Assembly: GCA_016932235.1 (NCBI GenBank)
Contig: JAFGDF010000300.1
Coordinates: forward strand, 1 to 30,625
Direction: 5' to 3'
Origin: Deltaproteobacteria bacterium
Lineage (GTDB): Bacteria; Desulfobacterota; DSM-4660; Desulfatiglandales; HGW-15
DNA: 30,625 nucleotides
The position numbers were made by a program, and so were the translations under genes. Under the pieces are notes generated by a model. It made no database searches. It had not been told where the DNA came from and worked only from the letters and a program-made list of their open reading frames with translations. Below, piece after piece: positions 16,261 to 24,977 of this stretch. Positions within the stretch are counted from its first letter, which is position 1; the number at the start of each line of letters is the position of its first letter.

Positions 16261-16387
16261 GAAATAAATCCTGTAGTTTTGTTTTTTTCATCGCGATGCA
16301 TCTATGGCGGATTTTTCCTCTTGGTGAATTAAATATGTAAAAACGATCCCTATGTTTACGGGTACAACATATTTTGGCGATTCTGTA

Positions 16388-16418
16388 TTGACAAACTATT
16401 GTGATCTCGGCATATACT
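16388..16418 (+). promoter_or_regulatory. Candidate sigma-70 promoter for the carboxylesterase gene
   Basis: A perfect TTGACA (16388-16393) is followed by CATATA (16411-16416, 17-base spacer) or TATACT (16413-16418, 19-base spacer), about 100 bp before the start at 16516. The gene itself has an AAGGAGG site eight bases ahead of its ATG. This is the best promoter match I noticed in the window. Confidence 0.5.
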
Positions 16419-16515
16419 TGCTCTCAAAAATCAAGTTCCTATAGTTGGGGCTACTACCGTTTTCTGCCAAATCTGTTCAAAAAGGCAACCTTGTAATGAA
16501 AGGAGGCAATATCAA

Positions 16516-18132
16516 ATGAAGAGATCTTTTCCAGTTGTAATATTCGTAATTCTTATAGCCGGGATCTGCGTCGCGCAGGAGCCTGCACCCGCGCCTGTCA
16601 GGGTCGAGGGCGGAGTGGTGCAAGGTGTCGTCGAGGACGGGCTCACGGTTTACAGAGGCATCCCGTTCGCGGCGCCTCCGGTTGGTGATCTTCGTTGGCG
16701 CGCCCCTCAGCCGGTGGTGAAATGGGATGGCGTGAAGGAAACCTTCAAGTTCGCTCCCGCGTGCGTTCAGGGCTTGATGATGGGTCCCGGGGAAAGCGGA
16801 TCTGCGCCGTGTGAGGACTGTTTATATTTGAATATCTGGAGTCCGGCGAAATCGCAGCGCGATCGTGTTCCCGTTTTTGTGTGGATCTACGGTGGCGGAT
16901 TCGCAGGCGGTGCGACATCCTATCCCATATTCAGCGGAGAGAAACTCGCCAAAAAGGGGGTGGTGCTGGTGAGTATCGCCTACCGTGTGGGGCAAATGGG
17001 ATTCTTCGTTCACCCGGAGTTGAGCGCCGAGACTGAAAATCATGTATCGGGAAACTACGGCCTGCTGGACATGATCGCCAGTCTCAAGTGGATACAGAAC
17101 AACATTGCTGCATTCGGTGGCGATCCCAATCATGTGACCATCTTCGGTGAGTCCGCCGGAGGAATAGCAGTCAGCATGTTGTGCGCATCGCCTCTGGCTA
17201 AAGGGCTATTTCACGGCGCGATCTCAGAGAGTGGCGGGTCTTTTGGGCCTCCGAGACCTGCAACCATGCCCGGTGAGAACATGAAAAAGTTGACCGATGC
17301 TGAGCGTTCTGGTGTAGCAACCCTAAAAGCGGCCGGCGTGGAATCAATAGCGGAAGCGCGGAAGCTCTCTCCAGATAAGCTTTCGAGCGGCGGCCGTGGT
17401 CAAGGCGGTCAGGCTGCTCGTGGCGGCGGGTCGGCCGGCCTGAGTAATTGGCCGATCATCGATGGATGGGTGATTCCGGACGATCAATATAAGCTCTATG
17501 ACGCGAAGCGGTACAACGACGTTCCGGTTCTTATTGGCTATAATTCCGACGAGGGCCTAAGCTTCTCTCCCGCGAGGACACCGGAGGATTACATTACCAG
17601 CGTGAAGTTGCGCTTCGGTCCGTTCGCCGATAAACTCATCGCGGCTTATCCCCCGGGAACTGAAACCGTGGCCAAGACAGCACGCGACCTGATGCGTGAC
17701 GCAGCGTTCGGATGGCAAACTTGGATTTGGGCGCGGTTGCAGTCAAAGACAGGTAAATCCAAGGTGTTTTACTATTACTTCGATCAGCATCCGGATTATC
17801 CTGATGATTCACCGCAAGCCGGGCAGGGATCGCCGCATGGGCAGGAAGTGTCCTATGTATTCCAGCATCTGAATCCGAATCAGCAGCCCGCCAAGTCGGA
17901 TGAAGTAATTTCGGAAGCTATGGCCACCTACTGGACAAACTTCGCCAAATTTGGCGACCCTAACGGTCCGGGCCTCCCCGAGTGGCCAGCATTCAGCGAC
18001 GTCAACCCCGTGGTGATGTACTTTGCCCGGACGCCTCACACCGGGCCGGTTCCCAGCGGTGATGCGCTCATGGTGATGGATCAGTATTTCGCTTGGCGGA
18101 GGACTCCCGAGGGCGAAGCCTTTGTGAAATAG
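16516..18132 (+). CDS. Secreted type-B carboxylesterase (para-nitrobenzyl-esterase-like)
   Basis: A 538-residue alpha/beta hydrolase of the cholinesterase/type-B carboxylesterase family with a Sec signal peptide (1-20, CVA-QEP). The triad is visible: Ser213 in FGESAGG, Glu346 in NSDEG and His441 in SPHGQE. The oxyanion segment is YGGGFAGG (125-132), with the family motif EDCLYLN at 100-106. It hydrolyses carboxylic esters outside the cytoplasm; the natural substrate is unknown. A Gly/Arg-rich stretch (about 291-309) interrupts the fold. Base composition is visibly richer in G+C than the neighbours (40 of 60 bases at 16621-16680), and the stop codon lies directly before a broken cupin tail, so it looks like a transferred or recombined gene with its own promoter. 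Confidence 0.9.
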   Translation: MKRSFPVVIFVILIAGICVAQEPAPAPVRVEGGVVQGVVEDGLTVYRGIPFAAPPVGDLRWRAPQPVVKWDGVKETFKFAPACVQGLMMGPGESGSAPCEDCLYLNIWSPAKSQRDRVPVFVWIYGGGFAGGATSYPIFSGEKLAKKGVVLVSIAYRVGQMGFFVHPELSAETENHVSGNYGLLDMIASLKWIQNNIAAFGGDPNHVTIFGESAGGIAVSMLCASPLAKGLFHGAISESGGSFGPPRPATMPGENMKKLTDAERSGVATLKAAGVESIAEARKLSPDKLSSGGRGQGGQAARGGGSAGLSNWPIIDGWVIPDDQYKLYDAKRYNDVPVLIGYNSDEGLSFSPARTPEDYITSVKLRFGPFADKLIAAYPPGTETVAKTARDLMRDAAFGWQTWIWARLQSKTGKSKVFYYYFDQHPDYPDDSPQAGQGSPHGQEVSYVFQHLNPNQQPAKSDEVISEAMATYWTNFAKFGDPNGPGLPEWPAFSDVNPVVMYFARTPHTGPVPSGDALMVMDQYFAWRRTPEGEAFVK

Positions 18133-18137
18133 ATCGC

Positions 18138-18295
18138 GTCCTGTGCTCCGGTCTACATGGCCGGAGCACAATCCGATGGATATTAAGAGGGGGGGTAAAC
18201 CTTTATTGTTCATACCCCTGCTTCTGTCGCCCTATTTCAACGGGTACTACCAGACGGGTTACATGCAATTTATCGGTAATGAAAAGATCGATTAG
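18138..18295 (+). pseudogene. Broken 3' tail of a cupin gene
   Basis: From GAG 18164 the frame reads EHNPMDIKRGGKPLLFIP and continues through PYFNGYYQTGYMQFIGNEKID to TAG 18293-18295. This is nearly identical to the last 43 residues of the intact Tat cupin at 20276 (EHNPMDIKRVGKP...YMQFLGNNKID). Bases 18138-18163 also resemble the cupin codons just upstream (PCILYIPKG), but with a small deletion that breaks the frame. The rest of the gene is absent: the carboxylesterase stop lies only a few bases before. I infer that a former cupin gene was cut by insertion of, or recombination with, the carboxylesterase. The inverted pair TGTGCTCCGG/CCGGAGCACA (18142-18151, 18161-18170) lies partly in this relic and may be fortuitous or serve as a terminator stem. 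Confidence 0.8.
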
Positions 18296-18399
18296 TGAAT
18301 TAATTGGACATTCATGCAGAAACGGATTTACAGTTTCATTACACGCTCTGCGCGATGTCCCCTTTTAGCAAACCATTTTGAAAGGAGAATTAGATTACC

Positions 18400-20112
18400 A
18401 TGAAAAGATATTTATTGGCGCTTTCCATCGGGATTCTCGCAGTCATAGCAGCCCAGGGGACATCATGGGCTCAGGGGGCTGCCGGTTCCAAAGCAAAGAC
18501 GCCCGACGTAAAATTTGAAGCATTAAGTCCCTGGGCGGATGCCGACCCGATTCCGTTCCGGGGGATATCCCCGAGACTTGACAGCCTCGCAGGAAAGAAA
18601 ATCGGATTATTCGTCAATTCCAAACGGGCTGCCATGCCCATTTCTAATTCAGTTGACAAGAGACTCAAGGAGATGTACCCAGATATCCGGACAATCGTGT
18701 TCCATTCCACAGAACCGAATGTCAACGAAATCGAGACAAAGAACAAGGAAAAATTTACTGCATGGGTTAAGGGTGTTGATGCTGTTATTGCCCTCGTCGG
18801 AGATTGAGGATCCTGCACAAAGTACCTCGTCTACAATGGTATAGCAGTCGAGGACTTTGGCAAGCCGGTCGTGTTACTGGCTAATAATGGTTTTACTCAT
18901 GATGCTCATTCAGCTGCATCAAGCAGGGGAATGCCCGGAATCAGAATTATCGGAGAATCCGTGGCCTGTGAATCAACCGTTGTTGCGGAAATAGAAAAGG
19001 GAGTAGCTGCAGCAATGAAGGATGTGATTGAGGGTTTGACCAGGCCGCTCTCTGCCGAAGAGAAATCTCCCAAACAGCCGACAGGCAAGTCTCCAAGGGT
19101 TGCCTTCAAAGGAACTCTACAGGAAGTGAATCAGTTCTTCTACCGCAAGGGGTGGGGTGACGGCCTGCCTATTATTCCGCCGACCGAGAAGGCCGTGGCG
19201 GAAATGATGAAGGGGACAGATCTGCCGCCCGACCATATTGTGGCAAAGATAATTCCTAGAAAAGGTAAGGCCACAATTGAAAAGATCGCGATCAACGCGG
19301 TGATGGCAGGTGCTCTGCCCACACACATGCCTGTTTTGATTGCAACCGTGGAGGCCTTTGCAGATCCAAAATCAAGGTTTGATACATTTGAGGTGAGTAC
19401 AGGTTCATGGGCCCCCTCTTTGACCATAAATGGTCCCATAAGAAGAGATATCCACGTCAACTGCAGTTCCGGCTCGCTTAGTCCGGGGGATATTGCAAAC
19501 GCTGCAATCGGCCGTGCAGTCGGACTTATCGTCAAAAACATCGGCGGAGCAAGAAAGGCCGTTGAAGACATGGGTGTCGTAGGTAATCCGGGCAAGTACA
19601 GCCTTGTTATAGGTGAGGATGAAGAGGCAAGTCCCTGGGAACCGCTAAGTGTTGAACGCGGATTTTCAAAGGAAGACAGCACAGTGACCGTGTTTTTCCC
19701 CAACACGTTTATACAGACTGTACCGGGCGGGACAGACGCAAAGGGGATTATGGATAGCCTTGTAAGGATGGGCACTACAAGCATGTCCAGCGTCATTCTT
19801 ATTCCCTCCTGGGCAAAGGTTATTGCAGGAGAAGGATACTCAAAGCAGGACGTCAAGGATTATATAGCGGAACACAGTAAACCCGCTGTAATCGCCGGTT
19901 TTGAAGAAATCACAAATCGGCCTAAAATGGATACCGAAAACCTCATTATCCTGGTTGCCGGCGGGCCGGGCTCCTTTATAGGGCTGCTCAGAAGCGTTGG
20001 GCCCGGATTTTTTAATAATGCACTTGTCACCAAAAAAATCAGACTGCCGAAGAACTGGGACAAACTGGTTGCAAAATACAGCAACCTTAAACCTATTTAC
20101 GAGAGGTACTAG
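18400..20112 (+). CDS. Exported UGSC-family selenoprotein (Sec encoded by TGA 18805-18807)
   Basis: With TGA 18805-18807 read as selenocysteine, one frame gives 570 residues. The strand AVIALVGD leads into U136-G-S-C139, the defining UGSC motif. Read as a stop, the TGA would leave two in-frame halves with no ribosome site between them. Residues 1-25 are a Sec signal peptide (ending SWA-QGA). The second domain (about 220-570) carries GWGDGLPIIPPTEKAV, INAVMAGALPTHMPV and NGPIRRDI, all matched in the homologue at 2146. UGSC is a recognised selenoprotein family without known activity; the UxxC pair suggests thiol/selenol redox chemistry outside the cytoplasm, which is inference. AAAGGAG precedes the ATG. 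A hairpin-rich 163-bp gap leads to the Tat cupin, with the glycyl radical enzyme beyond. Confidence 0.92.
18808..18847 (+). promoter_or_regulatory. Candidate SECIS hairpin for Sec136
   Basis: CTGC (18813-18816) can pair with GCAG (18844-18847) and, above an asymmetric internal loop, GTA (18822-18824) with TAC (18832-18834) around the loop CCTCGTC containing G-U. Loop distance from UGA (about 18-24 bases) is right for a bacterial SECIS, but the upper stem is only three pairs. The fit is weaker than at the first selenoprotein gene. Confidence 0.4.
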
Positions 20113-20121
20113 GAATAAACG

Positions 20122-20158
20122 CCATGAATTTCTGAAATCTGTTTCATGAAATTCATGG
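20122..20158 (+). terminator. Strong hairpin after the second selenoprotein gene
   Basis: CCATGAATTTC (20122-20132) is perfectly complementary to GAAATTCATGG (20148-20158), and inside the loop GAAA (20134-20137) can pair with TTTC (20142-20145). It begins ten bases after the stop codon. No U-tract follows directly, so it may act as an mRNA-stabilising or partial terminator structure rather than a full intrinsic terminator. Confidence 0.5.
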
Positions 20159-20173
20159 TGTTGCCGCTGTGAA

Positions 20174-20234
20174 AAAGAAGGACGGTTTTTTAAAATCCAA
20201 CTAAAACACGGACCGTGAAGGATCGTCCTTCTTT
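20174..20234 (+). promoter_or_regulatory. Leader with mutually exclusive pairings ahead of the Tat cupin
   Basis: AAAGAAGGACG (20174-20184) pairs perfectly with CGTCCTTCTTT (20224-20234). The second arm can instead fold locally, with GAAGGA (20217-20222) pairing to TCCTTC (20226-20231), and ACGGT (20182-20186) can pair with ACCGT (20212-20216). Competing stems like these, 42 bp before the cupin start, could form an attenuator, or be a degraded mobile repeat. Which is true cannot be told from the sequence alone. Confidence 0.35.
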
Positions 20235-20275
20235 ATGTCACAGGAGGTAAACAGCAACATAAGAGGAGAGATCCA

Positions 20276-20926
20276 ATGAATACTGACAACGGGAAAAAGA
20301 ATCAGACCCGAAGGGCGTTTTTCAGCGACTTGACAGCCTCCACAGCTCTGGCAACAGTGGCTCTGGCACAACTGGGTTCCCCTGCGGCTGCAATTGCGCA
20401 GGAACAGGACAAGCCCTCTGATAATTTTAGAAAACCTCCCAATCTGCCGCCCTGGCCCGAAGGAACCACAGGCAGCAAATATGACCATCTGTTCTGCACC
20501 AGCCTGAAAGAGAAACCCCTGACCGACACAATAATGAGTCCGACGATCAGTTTCCGAGGCAACAGTGACCTTCCCGGTGCAGGGATTAATTTTGGGTTCC
20601 GTTATTATGTCAAACCATTCAAGATGGAACTGCAGTCACATCACCACGATGTAGATGAATACCTGTTTTTCCTGGGCGGTCAGTTACCGGACCTGACAGC
20701 CAATTTTGATGCGGAAATTGAAATATTTTTAGGTCCGGAGTATGAAAAACACATTATTACAAAGCCCTGCATCCTGTATATCCCAAAAGGTATGGAGCAC
20801 AATCCCATGGATATTAAAAGGGTTGGTAAACCGTTACTTTTCATCCCACTGCTTCTGGCGCCCTATTTCAACGGCGTCTACCAGACAGGTTATATGCAGT
20901 TTTTGGGTAATAATAAGATAGATTAG
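20276..20926 (+). CDS. Tat-exported cupin-domain protein
   Basis: A 216-residue protein with a twin-arginine signal (TRRAFFSD at 11-18, then a hydrophobic stretch and AIAQEQ near 39-44), so it is exported folded, probably with its metal already bound. The single cupin shows SHHHDVDEYLFFLGG with ligands His122, His124 and Glu128, and a second motif PKGMEH with His175. The pattern is the same as in the double cupin at 4731 (HxHxxxE...GFFG...KH). A broken copy of its last 43 residues lies at 18164-18295, upstream of the selenoprotein gene. It sits between the UGSC selenoprotein and the glycyl radical enzyme, with AGAGGAGAG before the ATG. Metal binding is well supported; isomerase, oxygenase or sensor roles are all possible and none is proven. 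Confidence 0.88.
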   Translation: MNTDNGKKNQTRRAFFSDLTASTALATVALAQLGSPAAAIAQEQDKPSDNFRKPPNLPPWPEGTTGSKYDHLFCTSLKEKPLTDTIMSPTISFRGNSDLPGAGINFGFRYYVKPFKMELQSHHHDVDEYLFFLGGQLPDLTANFDAEIEIFLGPEYEKHIITKPCILYIPKGMEHNPMDIKRVGKPLLFIPLLLAPYFNGVYQTGYMQFLGNNKID

Positions 20927-21031
20927 AGATTCGGTAGCTGCTTATTGCATAAATAATAAATGAAGAACTAAATACTCTGCCTCGCGCGGAGGTAATTATA
21001 ATAAATAAAGATTTAAGGAGAGGTTGCAAAA

Positions 21032-23434
21032 ATGGAAGACTTGGCAGCCAGGATTGTCAGGGGTAATTTTCCCCTGTGCTTTGAAAAAGCGCGCCTGATT
21101 ACGGAATCCCATAAACAGACGGAAGGTGAACCCGCCATAATCCGCTATGCGAAGGCCCATGCGAATGTACTGGAAAATATTCCGGTAATCATTGATAAGG
21201 ATGAACTTTTTGTGGGTGAAGGTGCCAGTAAACCCTGGGGCGCTGAGATTGATCCTTTCCTGGGTGTATGGAAAGAGGATGCGATCAGGGGCGCGGTCAG
21301 GGATGGTATAGTATCCATGGATGATGCGGACTGGCCGCTTATGAGAGAGATAGGCCGGTACTGGGCTACAAGGTGTTCCGAGTACGCACAGTCAAAGCTG
21401 TTCGATGAAAGATTCTTTGACTACCTGCAGGTCGGAATTACATTACCGCCCATGAAAAACAGGGATGAATTCAGGGGCGCCTATGCGGGTAGCGGCCTCT
21501 GCCTCTCCTTTAACTTTACGGATTGCTATACGGACTTTATGCGATGGATGAACGGGCTCAATCCGATAATAGAGGAGGTAGAGGAAGAACTCAGGAATCT
21601 TAAGTTTCTCTCCCTGGAAGCGGTTGACAAGAAACAGTTCCTGAATGCTTCCCTGATTGTTCTTAAAGCGGTAATCCGGCTTGCCGAAAGATACGCAGAA
21701 GATGCTGAAAGACTGGCTGCAGAGGAAACAGACCCGGCGCGCAGGAAGAATCTGGAACGGATAGCAGAGGCCTGCCGCAGGGTTCCTGCCAATCCCCCGG
21801 AAAATTTTTATCAGGCCATGCAGTCCTTATGGTTCAACCAGATCCTCTCAACACCCAGCTCTACGCATAATTTCGGCAGGTTTGATCAGTATATGTACCC
21901 TTTCTATAAAAAAGACCGGGATTATGGAAAAATCACTGATGAAGAGGTCCTCACTCTCTTGTGCGAACTGCGTGTAAAGAGCATGCGGCCTGAAAACATA
22001 AAACTTTCGGCAGCCAAACGTTCACAGCACTCGGGATTTGCAAAATGGAAAAACATGACCATTGGCGGTGTCACGGCAGACGGAAAAGACGCCAGCAATG
22101 AACTGACATGGCTCGTCCTTGAAGCGGCGTACCGGGTGAGAACTCCTCACCACACCATTACCCTCAGAGTACATAAGGGAACACCGGATAATCTGATGAT
22201 AAAGGCCCTGGAAGTGGTAAAGACCGGTATCGGCATGCCTGCCCTGGCACTGGACGATTCCTTTATCGATTACATGACCTCAGGAGGTATCTCCCTGGAT
22301 GAAGCCCGTGGCTACCACCTTGCCGGATGCGTGGATCCGGCTATCCCCGGAAAACAGAGCTTTCTGGCAGGCCTGTTTTTTGTTGTCCCCAAGGTGTTCG
22401 AGATTTATCTGAATAACGGAATAGATCCGAGGACAGGGCTGAATGTGGGGCCGGCTAAACCGGATGTTGAAACATATAAAACCTTTGAGGAATTTTATGC
22501 CGGATTCAAGGACTACCTGAAGTATTTTATCGGCATATGGCATGAACACAGCTTTCTTGTTTCCGGGAGATCCGGAGATGTTTATGGATATAACGATATC
22601 GTGGAAGTCATTGATACTGTACTCATGCAGGATGGAATCAGGATGGGTAAGGCATTATCCAACAGGGACCCTGTGCCGCCCTATGATTTCAGGGCCGTAA
22701 TGGTACCGGTCGGAGCTATCAATACAGCTGATTCACTGGCTGCGATCAAACAACTGGTTTTTGAAACAGAGCAGATTACCCTTAAAGAGCTTAAAGAGGC
22801 ACTTGACTCAAACTGGGAAGGCCATGATGATATCAGGAGATTGTGTCTAAAATCACCCAAATACGGAAATGACAATGATTATGTGGACTCGATCGCTGCA
22901 GACCTCTATAATTTTCTACTGGAGGAGGAATCGAATTATCATACCTTCGGTCGGCCCGTAAATGCAAAGGTGAGGGGTCTCGGAGGGGCATCCATTTCAT
23001 CCATGTTTGCAGGCGGGTCAATTATAGGGGCAACGCCTGACGGCAGGTATGCCGGAACAACCCTGTCTGACGGGACAGTCTCTCCCGCACAGGGCATGGA
23101 TACAAAGGGGCCGACTGCCATGCTGAGAAGCGCTGCAAAAATCAACCAGGCAGCATGTTCCTCTTCGCTGCTCAACGTTAAACTGCATCCGTCATTTATT
23201 GCAACAACTGAAGCCCTGGGAAAACTCGGTATTCTTATAAAAACCTACAGCGATATGGGCGGCAAGTGGGTCCAGTTAAATGTAGTGGGGAACGAAGAAC
23301 TTCTGGATGCGCAGGAACACCCGGAAAATCACAGGGACCTGATTGTAAGGGTTGCAGGCTATAGCGCCTATTTCACGGATCTGAGTAAAGGAGTCCAGGA
23401 TGATATCATCAGGCGTATGGAGGTTGCCATTTGA
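21032..23434 (+). CDS. Glycyl radical enzyme, pyruvate-formate-lyase-like dehydratase/lyase family, substrate unknown
   Basis: An 800-residue enzyme of the glycyl radical family. The C-terminal radical site is RVAGYSAYF with Gly776; the active-site cysteine is Cys433 in HLAGCVDPAIPG. Length and layout (PFL domain to about 665, glycine-radical domain after it) match the dehydratase/lyase subgroup (glycerol or propanediol dehydratase, choline lyase, hydroxyproline dehydratase). Those usually read GCVE, whose Glu acts as a base; here Asp435 stands in its place, so a shifted or different chemistry is possible. The enzyme is cytoplasmic and needs a radical-SAM activase, which is not encoded anywhere in the window. 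AAGGAGAGG precedes ATG 21032. It follows the Tat cupin by 105 bp and precedes a secreted esterase by 62 bp. Confidence 0.9.
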   Translation: MEDLAARIVRGNFPLCFEKARLITESHKQTEGEPAIIRYAKAHANVLENIPVIIDKDELFVGEGASKPWGAEIDPFLGVWKEDAIRGAVRDGIVSMDDADWPLMREIGRYWATRCSEYAQSKLFDERFFDYLQVGITLPPMKNRDEFRGAYAGSGLCLSFNFTDCYTDFMRWMNGLNPIIEEVEEELRNLKFLSLEAVDKKQFLNASLIVLKAVIRLAERYAEDAERLAAEETDPARRKNLERIAEACRRVPANPPENFYQAMQSLWFNQILSTPSSTHNFGRFDQYMYPFYKKDRDYGKITDEEVLTLLCELRVKSMRPENIKLSAAKRSQHSGFAKWKNMTIGGVTADGKDASNELTWLVLEAAYRVRTPHHTITLRVHKGTPDNLMIKALEVVKTGIGMPALALDDSFIDYMTSGGISLDEARGYHLAGCVDPAIPGKQSFLAGLFFVVPKVFEIYLNNGIDPRTGLNVGPAKPDVETYKTFEEFYAGFKDYLKYFIGIWHEHSFLVSGRSGDVYGYNDIVEVIDTVLMQDGIRMGKALSNRDPVPPYDFRAVMVPVGAINTADSLAAIKQLVFETEQITLKELKEALDSNWEGHDDIRRLCLKSPKYGNDNDYVDSIAADLYNFLLEEESNYHTFGRPVNAKVRGLGGASISSMFAGGSIIGATPDGRYAGTTLSDGTVSPAQGMDTKGPTAMLRSAAKINQAACSSSLLNVKLHPSFIATTEALGKLGILIKTYSDMGGKWVQLNVVGNEELLDAQEHPENHRDLIVRVAGYSAYFTDLSKGVQDDIIRRMEVAI

Positions 23435-23490
23435 CAGGTTAAGCAGTTCTACCTGATTGCACATAATTAAACTTTAATATGAAAGGATAA

Positions 23491-24705
<1,215 letters not shown>

Positions 24706-24732
24706 CCATTAAAAAAGTGACTTTGAGAAGAC

Positions 24733-24788
24733 GGGACGATCTGATGCTTCAATAATCATTTTCTATTAAAAAATTAAAAGATCGTCCC
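24733..24788. terminator. Inverted repeat between convergent genes
   Basis: GGGACGATCT (24733-24742) is perfectly complementary to AGATCGTCCC (24779-24788) around a 36-base AT-rich loop, 27 bp past the esterase stop and before the end of the kinase gene. It may be a bidirectional terminator or a small mobile repeat. The GATCGTCC core also occurs in the hairpin at 20221-20228. The rest of the 272-bp gap shows nothing else I can name. Confidence 0.4.
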
Positions 24789-24977
24789 TCTCCTTGTATT
24801 ATGGCAAAGAACACTGGTTCTCAATTTTATACCAGCATATCTATTATTCCTGACCTCTATACCAGTCCTCATGACCGTATAGTTCTTCAGAACATTCAGG
24901 GCAGATTCCATGATTAAATTAACAGCAGTGGGGTCGCATCTTTACTTCACAGGAGAACGGCTATAGAACTCATCAGG

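Noticed and set aside
18142..18170. Strong 10-bp hairpin read as the carboxylesterase terminator
   Set aside because: Its right arm is part of the cupin relic (codons for EHN) and no U-tract follows, so it is as likely fortuitous; mentioned only under the relic.
18805..18807. A nonsense mutation making the second UGSC gene a pseudogene
   Set aside because: The TGA falls exactly at the U of the family-defining UGSC motif and the rest of the frame is clean for 434 more codons.
19140..19856. 238-codon minus-strand frame inside the second selenoprotein gene
   Set aside because: It is a shadow of the UGSC C-terminal domain, with serine/proline-rich sequence and no family features.
24900..24977. 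Possible second RAYT-type end (GTGGGGTCGCATCTTTACTT)
   Set aside because: The motif looks like ends of related elements, but there is no partner repeat or transposase, so it was not called.
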